From the NCBI GenBank assembly GCA_041738285.1, contig JBGSQB010000243.1:1-5865 (forward strand): a stretch of DNA of 5,865 nt, given 5' to 3'. Shown in pieces: positions 1 to 5,865 of the stretch. The stretch comes from SZUA-521 sp041738285 (GTDB taxonomy: Bacteria; Pseudomonadota; Gammaproteobacteria; Pseudomonadales; Azotimanducaceae). A model generated the notes under the pieces. The model did not search any database. It saw only the letters and a list, made by a program, of their open reading frames with translations, and was not told the origin of the DNA. Numbering within the stretch: position 1 is the first letter of the stretch; the number at the start of each line of letters is the position of its first letter. Both the position numbers and the translations under genes were made by a program.

Positions 1-62
1 CCAAGCAGCCGCCGAGCCGCGGTCGCGGCGCCGCAGCACCGAACGGGGAGAAACGCTCATGA
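1..62 (+). CDS. phaE: Probable C-terminal tail of PHA synthase subunit PhaE (partial)
   Basis: The frame starting at base 3 is open from the left edge and stops at TGA 60-62, which overlaps the phaC ATG (ATGA, 59-62). The visible 19 residues are rich in Pro, Arg, Ala and Gly and end in EKRS, a disordered, basic tail. Class III PHA synthases need PhaC together with PhaE, and phaE commonly lies next to phaC. PhaE C-termini are low-complexity, so the identification rests on position and overlap rather than on homology. The other two frames also stay open here (one stops at 64-66, one runs into phaC), so the tail could be chance. The upstream sequence would settle it. Confidence 0.4.
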   Translation, partial: KQPPSRGRGAAAPNGEKRS

Positions 63-1138
63 GTGAGGTCACTGGGGACGAATCGCAATTGGCCGAGCGC
101 GTTCGCGCAATCACGACGCGCGTGCTCCAGCGCAACATCAAGGGGCTCGAGTTCCTCACCGCATCACCAGTGCCGGTGGGACTGTCGCCAAAAGACGTGG
201 TGCTCAGCCGCGGCACGTTGCGGCTGTACCACTACCGCTCGATGGCCGATGAGGTGTATCGCGTGCCCCTGCTCATCGTCATGGCGACGACCAACAAGGC
301 CTTTCTGTTCGACCTCGCCCCGGGTCAGAGCATGGTCGAGTTCCTGCTCAAGAGCGGATTCGATGTGTATGTCATCGATTGGGAGGCGCCGACACCCGCC
401 GAGCGCGGTCTGAACCTGACTGCCTACACCCAGGACTTCATACCGTCATGCGTGCGGGTCGTGCAGGAGCGCTCCGGCGAGCAGGAGTTTTCCATCGTCG
501 GCTACTGCATGGGCGGGGTGCTGTCGCTCATCTATGCCGGCACGCACGCCAGCAGTCCGCTCAAGAACCTCGCGTGCCTCACGACTCCCGTCAACTGGCA
601 CGGCATGGAGCTCAACCGAATCTGGTCCGACGAACGCTACTTCGACCTCGACGGCTTCGTCGACAATGTGGGCGTCGTGCCGGCGGACTTCATCGCCCAG
701 GGCTTCGAGATGCTGCGGCCGGCGCAAAAGACGGCGGGCCGAATTCGACTGTGGGAAAAGATGTGGGATGACGAGTTCGTGAAGTCGTACCGCGCCTTCG
801 AGCGTTGGGGCAACGAAACGCTGGGGCTGCCTGGCGAGTACTTCCGTGAAACGACCCGCGAGCTGCTCTGGCGCAACAAGCTGTTCACCGGTGACCTGGT
901 CGTGGACAGCAAGCCTGCGAAACTATCGAACATCCACATTCCGGTGCTGCACGCCATCGCGGAGCACGATCACATCTGTCCGTACGCCGCGAGCAAGCCA
1001 CTGCTCGAACTGGTTTCGTCGACGGACAAAGAAGAGATTGTGCTCAAAGGTGGGCATGTGAGCCTCATTGCCGGCCCCAATGCGGTCAAGCGGATGTGGC
1101 CGCGACTCGCGGGTTGGTTGGCGGAGCGTTCGGTATGA
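59..1138 (+). CDS. phaC: Class III poly(3-hydroxyalkanoate) synthase subunit PhaC
   Basis: This 359-residue alpha/beta-hydrolase-fold protein should polymerise (R)-3-hydroxyacyl-CoA into PHA with release of CoA, at the surface of cytoplasmic granules and in complex with PhaE. The lipase-like box is GYCMGG (residues 148-153) with Cys150 in place of Ser, the hallmark of PHA synthases. The rest of the triad is visible as Asp304 in AEHDH and His333 in KGGHVS. These positions closely match the well-studied Allochromatium class III enzyme (Cys149, Asp302, His331; about 355 residues), whereas class I and II enzymes are about 560 residues. The region around residues 105-120 (VIDWEAP) is also typical. 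The ATG is preceded by GGGGAG at 45-50, eight bases away, and overlaps the stop of the upstream frame. The stop overlaps the start of the following acetyltransferase. The gene looks intact, with all catalytic residues present. Confidence 0.93.
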   Translation: MSEVTGDESQLAERVRAITTRVLQRNIKGLEFLTASPVPVGLSPKDVVLSRGTLRLYHYRSMADEVYRVPLLIVMATTNKAFLFDLAPGQSMVEFLLKSGFDVYVIDWEAPTPAERGLNLTAYTQDFIPSCVRVVQERSGEQEFSIVGYCMGGVLSLIYAGTHASSPLKNLACLTTPVNWHGMELNRIWSDERYFDLDGFVDNVGVVPADFIAQGFEMLRPAQKTAGRIRLWEKMWDDEFVKSYRAFERWGNETLGLPGEYFRETTRELLWRNKLFTGDLVVDSKPAKLSNIHIPVLHAIAEHDHICPYAASKPLLELVSSTDKEEIVLKGGHVSLIAGPNAVKRMWPRLAGWLAERSV

Positions 1139-1722
1139 CCCGCGATGACCGCTACCCACGCAAAGTGACCTGCGGCACGGCGCAGATCACCCTGACGCGC
1201 ATGGTCGGCACCGATGAGCCGGCGGTACTCGCCTTTGCCCGCGGCCTGCCGCCCCATGACCTGTTGTTCATGCGGCGCGACATCTCGCAGCCGAAGGTGT
1301 TGTCGGCCTGGGTCAAAGAAATTCACACCGGCACGATCGACAGCCTCGTGGCATGGCGCGACGGCGCAGTCGTCGGATGCACCGGGGTCGTGCGCGATCC
1401 GTTGTCGTGGTCCGGCCACGTGGGTGAGTTGCGGGTGGTAGTGTCGCCGGCGGTGCGCGATCAAGGGGTTGGTCGCCTGCTCATTCAGGAGAGCTTTCTC
1501 ATGGCCCTCGGTCTCGGGCTCGAAAAGCTCGTGGCGCACATGACCGTGGATCAGAAGGGCGCGATCGCCGTGTTCGAGGGGATGGGATTTCGGCCCGAAG
1601 CATTGCTGCGTGATCACGTGCGCGACCCATCCGGTACCAAGCACGACATCGTCATACTGAGCCACGATGTGGCGCAGTTTCAGGCGCAGCTCGAAGCGTA
1701 CGGAATCAACGACGCATTTTAG
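1135..1722 (+). CDS. GNAT-family N-acetyltransferase
   Basis: This 195-residue protein has the GNAT fold and would transfer an acetyl group from acetyl-CoA to an amine; the substrate cannot be read from the sequence. The pyrophosphate-binding motif A is clear: VVVSPAVRDQGVGRLLI at residues 101-117, with the R-x-x-G-x-G signature R108-D-Q-G111-V-G113. It is followed by the usual helix and by VFEGMGFRPE (146-155), the typical 'x-x-x-GF' strand of motif B. The ATG at 1135 is chosen because it forms an ATGA overlap with the phaC stop (1135-1138) and has GGAG at 1123-1126, eight bases upstream. A longer in-frame start at 1096 would lie deeper inside phaC and is less likely. The protein is soluble, with no signal peptide. 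Coupling to phaC suggests a link to PHA or acyl-CoA metabolism, but this is inference. The stop TAG abuts the palindrome at the convergent junction. Confidence 0.85.
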   Translation: MTRDDRYPRKVTCGTAQITLTRMVGTDEPAVLAFARGLPPHDLLFMRRDISQPKVLSAWVKEIHTGTIDSLVAWRDGAVVGCTGVVRDPLSWSGHVGELRVVVSPAVRDQGVGRLLIQESFLMALGLGLEKLVAHMTVDQKGAIAVFEGMGFRPEALLRDHVRDPSGTKHDIVILSHDVAQFQAQLEAYGINDAF

Positions 1723-1760
1723 GAAGTCGGGGAAATAGGGTCACTGTCCCCTACTTCCCC
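1722..1760. repeat. Imperfect palindrome filling the convergent intergenic gap (REP-like)
   Basis: Bases 1729-1740 (GGGGAAATAGGG) pair with 1749-1760 (CCCTACTTCCCC): 11 of 12 positions match, with one A/C mismatch at 1735/1754, closing an 8-base loop (1741-1748). A second pairing is possible, GGAAGT at 1722-1727 with ACTTCC at 1753-1758. The element occupies the whole space between the GNAT stop and the SIMPL gene stop. There is no T-tract directly after the stem on either strand, so it is not a textbook intrinsic terminator, but it could still stop transcription or protect the 3' ends of both transcripts. The core, AGGGGACAGTGACCCTAT on the minus strand, resembles from memory the repeats associated with REP-associated tyrosine transposases in proteobacteria. 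That resemblance is unverified. Confidence 0.7.
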
Positions 1761-2468
1761 CTAGTCGATCAGGAAGTACTCGACCGTCGACACCACCCGC
1801 ACGCGCTTGATGTGCGGCGTGCTGCTGTCGCGATCGTCGATGCTGAACTGACCCTGGCTCGCGGAACGGATCTTGCCGATGCGACTGTCGGAGTCAGCCG
1901 CGAACTTCTCGGCGACCTCGCGTGCTTTGATCGTCGCTTCTTCGATCATCGCGGGTTTGATGTCGTTCAGACCGCTGAACAGATACTCGGTGCGTGCCTG
2001 ATAGTCATCGCTTGCGATCACGACGCCCGACTTACCAAGTTCGACCAGCCGCCGCGCCGCATTGCGAACGCCTTCGACGTTGCTGGTGTACACGCCGATC
2101 GTCTGGGTGGCCGTGTAGCGCAGGCGCACGCCGGCATCACCGAAGGAAGCGGCTTCCTTGTCGGTGACCGCAGGGGCATTGAGTGATATCTCCGATACGT
2201 CGAAACCTTCGCGGGTCAGAAATGACTGCACGAGGGCCGCGTCGCGATCGAGCTTGGCGTAGAGCGCCTCGAGATTCTGGTCGGCCGCGACGAAGCGAAT
2301 CGGCCAGATGGCAACGTCTGCTGCCACGTCGCGTTCGGCCAAGCCCTTCACGGTCACCGTCCGGTCCAGGTACCGCGCGCGCACCAGGCCGTCGCCGGCG
2401 AGATATCCGCCCGCCCCAAGTCCAAGCGCGACCAGCAGTGCAGCCAAGAGAACGTTGCGTGCGGACAT
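1761..2468 (-). CDS. SIMPL (DUF541) domain envelope protein
   Basis: This 235-residue protein has an N-terminal hydrophobic segment (residues 5-24, rich in Leu, Ala and Gly), which may be a signal anchor or an uncleaved signal peptide, so the rest should lie in the periplasm. Residues from about 36 (RTVTVKGLAERDVAADVAIW) to 233 have the SIMPL/DUF541 pattern: an opening 'v-v-G-x-a-e-x-x-v-x-p-D' strand, alternating strand/helix blocks, and a C-terminal basic strand (KRVRVVSTVEYFL). Family members include E. coli YggE, linked to oxidative stress, and the Bartonella BP26 surface antigen; the biochemical role is not known. The ATG lies 4 bases after the trkH stop. A GGAG at 2483-2480, inside the last trkH codons and 11 bases from the ATG, is a plausible ribosome binding site. 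It is the last gene of the minus-strand operon, and its stop TAG touches the convergent palindrome. Confidence 0.85.
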   Translation of the reverse strand: MSARNVLLAALLVALGLGAGGYLAGDGLVRARYLDRTVTVKGLAERDVAADVAIWPIRFVAADQNLEALYAKLDRDAALVQSFLTREGFDVSEISLNAPAVTDKEAASFGDAGVRLRYTATQTIGVYTSNVEGVRNAARRLVELGKSGVVIASDDYQARTEYLFSGLNDIKPAMIEEATIKAREVAEKFAADSDSRIGKIRSASQGQFSIDDRDSSTPHIKRVRVVSTVEYFLID

Positions 2469-2472
2469 GGCG

Positions 2473-3912
2473 TCAGCGTCTCCAATACGCAGGAGTGAAG
2501 AGAACGAGCAATGTGAAAATCTCGAGGCGTCCGAGCAACATCGCGAGGATCAACAGCCACTGCGCGGGACCCGGAACGCCGGCGTAGTTGAGCGCCACCT
2601 CACCAAGCCCCGGGCCCAAATTGTTGAGACAGGCAGCGACTGCTGAAAACGACGTCACGAAGTCCATGCCTGACATCAGCATGAATACGCACACGAGCGT
2701 GAGAAACACGAACACATAGACCGAAAAGAATCCCCACACCGCCTCGATCACGCGATCGGGGACGAGGTGGCGCCCAAGCTTGACCTGGAACACACCGCTC
2801 GGATGAATCAACCGCTGAATCTCGCGAATGCCCTGCTTGTAGATGAGCAGCACGCGAACCATCTTGATGCCGCCGGCGGTGGATCCGGCGCAACCGCCGG
2901 CAAATGCGGCGAACAGCAGAATGAATGGCACGAGCGACGGCCACAGGCTGAAGTTCGCGGTGGTGAATCCAGTGGTGGTGGCAATCGACACCGTCTGGAA
3001 CAAACCGTGACGGACTGCGTCGTCACCATGCTTGAAAAAGATCAGCCCGCCGCACACGACCAGCGCGACGATGCCGATCACCAGGAAGTAGAAGCGCACC
3101 TCCTGATCGGCGAGATAGGCGCGCAGTGACAACCTGCGCCATGCGGTGAAGTGCAGACCGAAGTTGATGCCAGCCAGCAGCATGAAGAACATGGCAACGC
3201 TTTCGATCGTCTGACTGTCGAAGAATCCGAGACTTGCATCGTGAGTCGAGTAGCCGCCGATGGCGACGGTTGAGAAGCTGTGACAGATCGCGTCGAACAC
3301 CGACATACCGGCGCCCCAGTACGCCAGCGCGCAGGCGATGGTCAGGCTGAGATAGATGAGATACAGCGTCTGCGCCGTCTCGGTGATGCGCGGCGTGAGC
3401 TTTGCATCCTTCACCGGGCCGGGTGACTCGGCGCGGTACAGCTGCATGCCACCGATGCCGAGCATCGGCAGGATCGCAACCGCGAGAACGATGATGCCCA
3501 TGCCGCCGAGCCACTGCAGCAGCTGGCGATAGAACAACACCGACTTCGGCAATTCATCGAGACCGGTAATGACGGTCGCGCCAGTGGTGGTCAACCCGGA
3601 AATCGATTCGAAGGCGGCCTCGGTGAACGTGCCGGTGAATCCCGTATCGAGATAGATGGGCAGCGCCCCGGATATGCCCAGGCCGAGATAGAACAGCGCG
3701 GTGATCATGAAGCCGTCACGACTGCGAAGGTCGCCTTTGCTCGATGAAAGAAACAGGCCCAGACCGGTGACGAACGTGATCCCGAATGCGGCGAGAAACG
3801 TGGGGATGGTCGACTCGGCGTAGATATACGCAACGATGATCGGCGTGAGCATCACGAGGCTGAACAGCATCAAGAGGATGCCGGTGATACGAAGGATGAC
3901 CTTGGTGTTCAC
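2473..3912 (-). CDS. trkH: Trk potassium uptake system membrane subunit TrkH
   Basis: This 479-residue inner-membrane protein is the K+-translocating subunit of the Trk system; E. coli TrkH is about 483 residues. It shows many hydrophobic segments (for example 10-31, 37-56, 69-88, 130-153, 181-200, 236-256, 273-293, 323-345, 392-414, 450-472) and the four pore loops of the SKT superfamily: SGLTTTGAT (105-113), HSFSTVAIGGYS (211-222), SIATTTGFT (309-317) and CLNNLGPGLG (428-437). The conserved loop GGCAGSTAGGIKMVR spans 339-353. All four selectivity-filter glycines appear present, so the channel looks intact. The start is GTG (3912-3910). It is preferred because the protein then begins MNTKVILRITG just before the first membrane helix, as in the family, and an AGG lies 9 bases upstream. 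The gene is 16 bases after trkA, whose product gates it, and 4 bases before the SIMPL gene. Confidence 0.95.
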   Translation of the reverse strand: MNTKVILRITGILLMLFSLVMLTPIIVAYIYAESTIPTFLAAFGITFVTGLGLFLSSSKGDLRSRDGFMITALFYLGLGISGALPIYLDTGFTGTFTEAAFESISGLTTTGATVITGLDELPKSVLFYRQLLQWLGGMGIIVLAVAILPMLGIGGMQLYRAESPGPVKDAKLTPRITETAQTLYLIYLSLTIACALAYWGAGMSVFDAICHSFSTVAIGGYSTHDASLGFFDSQTIESVAMFFMLLAGINFGLHFTAWRRLSLRAYLADQEVRFYFLVIGIVALVVCGGLIFFKHGDDAVRHGLFQTVSIATTTGFTTANFSLWPSLVPFILLFAAFAGGCAGSTAGGIKMVRVLLIYKQGIREIQRLIHPSGVFQVKLGRHLVPDRVIEAVWGFFSVYVFVFLTLVCVFMLMSGMDFVTSFSAVAACLNNLGPGLGEVALNYAGVPGPAQWLLILAMLLGRLEIFTLLVLFTPAYWRR

Positions 3913-3931
3913 AATGACCGACCTGTCATCA
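3909..3931 (-). promoter_or_regulatory. trkA-trkH junction with a 6-codon bridging ORF
   Basis: Read on the minus strand, the trkA stop TGA (3931-3929) shares its last base with an ATG at 3929-3927. This ATG opens a frame of six codons (M T G R S L) and ends at TGA 3911-3909, which overlaps the trkH GTG start (3912-3910) as GTGA. The short frame therefore links the stop of one gene to the start of the next without a gap. This geometry would suit termination-reinitiation coupling of TrkA and TrkH synthesis. It may be coincidence in a 16-base gap; no good ribosome binding site is seen before the short ATG, whereas AGG at 3924-3922 could serve trkH directly. Confidence 0.3.
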
Positions 3932-5302
3932 GAAGAACGACAGGCTCACCTGGAACAGTTTCTCCACCGCGGCCACTTTTTTCTTGTCGACCAGAAACAG
4001 GATCACGTGGTCATCCGTTTCGATGACCACGTGATCGTGGGCGATCATCACTTCGTCGTCGCGGACGACAGCCGCGATCGTGACGCCGGGTGGCAGATCG
4101 ATGTCGCCGATCTCGCGGCCGACGACCTTGGACTCCTTCGGCGTACCGTGGGCAATCGCTTCCATGGCTTCGGCGGCGCCACGCCGCAGGCTATGCACGC
4201 GGGCAACGTCCCCGCGGCGTACATGGGTGAGCAACGAACTGGTCGTTGCAAGCTGTGGCGAGATGGCGATGTCGATGTCGCCGCCCTGAAAGATGTCGAC
4301 GTAGGACGGCTTGGTGATGAGCGTGATCACCTGTCGCACGCCCATGCGCTTGGCGAGCAGCGAGGACATGATGTTCACTTCGTCGTCGTTGGTCAGCGCA
4401 CAGAACGCATCGGTGTGCTCGATGTTCTCTTCGAGCAGGAGTTCCTTGTCGGTTGCATCGCCGTGCAGCACCACGGCACTCGACAGACTTTGCGCAAGGT
4501 GCGCGCATCGCTCCTGGTTGAACTCGATCACCTTGACCGAGAAATTCGACTCGATGCCAAGGGCGAGCTTTTCTCCAATCAATCCACCGCCCGCGATCAT
4601 CACGCGCTTGAACGGCCGCTCCACCTGACGCAGTTCGCTCATCACCGCCTTGATGTGCTGCGCGGCAGCAATGAAGAACACTTCGTCGTCCGCTTCGATA
4701 ACGGTATTACCTTCCGGCAGGATCGCCCGCCCGCGACGGAAGATGGCTGCGACTCGCATGTCGATCTTCGGCATGTGCTGGCGCAGGAACTTCAATTCCT
4801 GACCGACGAGGGGGCCGCCATAGACCGCCTTCATGGCAACGAGCTTGACCTTGCCCTCGGCGAAATCGAGCACCTGTAACGCGCCGGGGTGTTCGAGCAG
4901 TTCGCGGATCTGATCGGTCACCACCTGCTCGGGGTTGATCAGCACGTCGATCGGCATGTGTTCCTGACTGAACAGACCTTCCCGGGTGAGGTAGGCCATG
5001 GCGCGAATGCGCGCGATCTTGGTCGGCGTGCGGAACAGGGAGTAGCACACCTGACACGCAACCATGTTGACCTCGTCACTGTTGGTGACCGCGATCAGCA
5101 TGTCGGCGTCGTCTGCTCCAGCGCGACGCAACACGTCAGGATGGGACGCAAGCCCCTGCACCGTCTGGATGTCGAAACGATCGCGCAGTTCGCGTAACCG
5201 CACACCGTCGCGATCCACGAGGGTCACGTCGAAGTCTTCGTTCGCGAGATTCTCCGCAAGCGTACCGCCGACCTGGCCGGCGCCGAGAATGAGAATCTTC
5301 AT
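3929..5302 (-). CDS. trkA: Trk potassium uptake regulator TrkA (NAD-binding, two RCK domains)
   Basis: This 457-residue cytoplasmic protein, close to the 458 of E. coli TrkA, binds nucleotides and gates the TrkH channel from the membrane's inner face. It is an internal duplication: RCK_N (1-120) with GAGQVG at 7-12 and Asp30 at the end of the second strand, RCK_C (about 145-225), RCK_N (231-350) with GGGLIG at 238-243 and Glu260, and RCK_C (about 370-450). The duplicated halves are easy to see in TNSDEVNM (73-80) and TNDDEVNI (304-311). The ATG at 5302 is chosen because it places the Rossmann strand MKILILGAGQVG at the N-terminus and overlaps the rsmB stop as ATGA (5302-5299). An upstream in-frame start at 5371 would add 23 non-homologous residues inside rsmB. 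No clear ribosome binding site precedes the ATG, consistent with coupled translation. A perfect inverted repeat lies near the 3' end. Confidence 0.95.
   Translation of the reverse strand: MKILILGAGQVGGTLAENLANEDFDVTLVDRDGVRLRELRDRFDIQTVQGLASHPDVLRRAGADDADMLIAVTNSDEVNMVACQVCYSLFRTPTKIARIRAMAYLTREGLFSQEHMPIDVLINPEQVVTDQIRELLEHPGALQVLDFAEGKVKLVAMKAVYGGPLVGQELKFLRQHMPKIDMRVAAIFRRGRAILPEGNTVIEADDEVFFIAAAQHIKAVMSELRQVERPFKRVMIAGGGLIGEKLALGIESNFSVKVIEFNQERCAHLAQSLSSAVVLHGDATDKELLLEENIEHTDAFCALTNDDEVNIMSSLLAKRMGVRQVITLITKPSYVDIFQGGDIDIAISPQLATTSSLLTHVRRGDVARVHSLRRGAAEAMEAIAHGTPKESKVVGREIGDIDLPPGVTIAAVVRDDEVMIAHDHVVIETDDHVILFLVDKKKVAAVEKLFQVSLSFF
4001..4036. repeat. Perfect 15-bp inverted repeat inside trkA
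   Basis: GATCACGTGGTCATC (4001-4015) is followed by a 6-base spacer CGTTTC (4016-4021) and the exact reverse complement GATGACCACGTGATC (4022-4036). The element lies in the last RCK_C domain of trkA, encoding residues 423-434 (DHVVIETDDHVI), roughly 70-105 bases before the trkA stop. In the trkA mRNA it would form a very stable hairpin. Both arms are read in the same coding phase and encode similar peptides, so part of the symmetry comes from the protein sequence, but a perfect 15-base match goes further than this requires. There is no T-tract, so it is not a standard terminator. A role in mRNA processing or pausing before trkH is only a guess. Confidence 0.6.
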
Positions 5303-5865
5303 TCGCGCACCAGTCGGGCGTAATAGAAGCCATCGCTGCCACCCACGGTGGGCAGGATCTGTCTGCCGCACCGCGTCGCGGCGCCGAGCGCCGCATCGAT
5401 GTCGACCAGTCGAAACTCGGGCTGCGCATCAAGTAGACGCAAGATCACTTCGTCGTTCTCCTCGTCGAGAACCGAGCAGGTGCAGTAGATGAGCGCGCCG
5501 CCGGGCTTCACCACCTGGGCGAGCGTGCGCGCCAGTTTACTTTGAATCACCTGATACGGTCCCAGGTCCGTCTCGTGTTTGAGCAGTTTGATGTCCGGAT
5601 GCCGGCGCAGGGTGCCGGTGCCGGAGCACGGCGCGTCGATCAACACTTTGTCGAAGGTGTTGCCATCCCACCAATCGAGGTTCGTTGCGTCGGCGGTGAT
5701 CACCCGGAGATCGTTTCGCAGCCCAAGGCGTGTGGCCTCGGCGCCGATCAGTGCGCAGCGCGCGTCGCTGATGTCGAGGGCGGTCATGGCCACAGCCGCC
5801 TGTTCGAGACAGTGCAATGCCTTGCCACCCGGCGCGGCGCACGCATCGAGGACCCGCTCGCCGGC
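5299..5865 (-). CDS. rsmB: 16S rRNA (cytosine-967-C5)-methyltransferase RsmB, C-terminal part
   Basis: The frame runs open off the right edge; the 188 residues present are the catalytic C-terminal part of a protein of about 430 residues. The N-terminal NusB-like RNA-binding domain lies outside the window. The enzyme uses S-adenosylmethionine to methylate C967 of 16S rRNA. Visible residue numbering from the window edge: the SAM-binding motif VLDACAAPGGK (5-15), acidic residues Asp31 (ALDIS) and Asp59 (TADAT), motif IV IDAPCSGTG with Cys80 (the release cysteine), and motif VI YCTCSVLDEEN with Cys130 (the nucleophile by family analogy). The C-terminus GSDGFYYARLVRE is the usual RsmB ending. A TTG at 5817 is not the real start, because the SAM motif lies upstream of it in frame. 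The stop overlaps the trkA ATG by 4 bases (ATGA). The rsmB-trkA adjacency matches E. coli and many other Gammaproteobacteria. Confidence 0.93.
   Translation of the reverse strand, partial: AGERVLDACAAPGGKALHCLEQAAVAMTALDISDARCALIGAEATRLGLRNDLRVITADATNLDWWDGNTFDKVLIDAPCSGTGTLRRHPDIKLLKHETDLGPYQVIQSKLARTLAQVVKPGGALIYCTCSVLDEENDEVILRLLDAQPEFRLVDIDAALGAATRCGRQILPTVGGSDGFYYARLVRE

Noticed and set aside
1096..1134. Longer N-terminus for the GNAT protein from ATG 1096
   Set aside because: It would overlap phaC by more than 40 bases. The ATG at 1135 has a good ribosome binding site and the ATGA overlap, and the extra 13 residues are not part of the GNAT fold.
970..1665. A 231-codon open frame on the minus strand opposite phaC and the GNAT gene
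   Set aside because: It crosses the boundary of two well-supported plus-strand genes, has no recognisable domain and has the composition of an antisense shadow.
1729..1760. A classical rho-independent terminator at the convergent junction
   Set aside because: The stem is suitable, but neither strand has the T-tract after it that defines an intrinsic terminator. It is therefore listed as a repeat with a possible boundary role.
2872..2901. Inverted repeat GCCGGCGGT / ACCGCCGGC inside trkH
   Set aside because: It comes from GC-rich Gly, Ala and Thr codons in the conserved GGCAGSTAGG loop; nine bases with a 12-base spacer is unremarkable at this composition.
3836..4879. A 347-codon open frame on the plus strand opposite trkA and the start of trkH
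   Set aside because: It lies codon-on-codon opposite trkA. In GC-rich genes the complementary frame is often open because the codons that would give stops (TTA, CTA, TCA) are rare. Its product is rich in His, Asp and Arg with no recognisable domain, while trkA on the other strand is clearly a real gene.
5303..5371. Longer TrkA N-terminus from a start at 5371
   Set aside because: TrkA proteins begin directly with the Rossmann strand MKI-x-I-x-GAG. The additional residues are read out of frame from the rsmB coding sequence.

Overview
The window is GC-rich (about 60% by eye) and densely coded. It looks like a gammaproteobacterial chromosome. A class III polyhydroxyalkanoate (PHA) synthase gene sits in one cluster, and rsmB-trkA-trkH follow one another in the other; rsmB-trkA adjacency is typical of Gammaproteobacteria. 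No tRNA, rRNA, CRISPR array, insertion sequence or phage gene is visible. A more exact taxonomic placement is not possible from this sequence alone.

Plus strand, 1-1722: a likely 3' tail of phaE, then phaC (59-1138), then a GNAT-family acetyltransferase (1135-1722). Each junction is a 4-base ATGA stop/start overlap, so the three reading frames look translationally coupled. The cluster polymerises hydroxyacyl-CoA into storage polyester. The role of the acetyltransferase in it is unknown.

Convergent junction, 1723-1760: all 38 bases between the two gene sets are covered by a strong imperfect palindrome. It resembles a REP-type repeat and could separate the two transcription units.

Minus strand, 5865 down to 1761: rsmB (16S rRNA m5C967 methyltransferase, 5' end outside the window), trkA (NAD-binding regulatory subunit of the Trk potassium system), trkH (its membrane channel subunit) and a SIMPL/DUF541 envelope protein. 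Spacings are a 4-base overlap, 16 bases and 4 bases, which indicates one operon. TrkA and TrkH together form a potassium uptake system, while RsmB is an rRNA modification enzyme that shares the transcript by conserved gene order.

There is no intergenic stretch longer than 38 bases. No promoter was identified, because both operons enter the window from outside. Most of the content is ordinary housekeeping sequence. The more unusual points are the palindrome at the convergent junction, a perfect 15-bp inverted repeat inside the 3' end of trkA, a 6-codon ORF that exactly bridges trkA to trkH, and the PHA synthase-acetyltransferase coupling. No clear new biological system was found.
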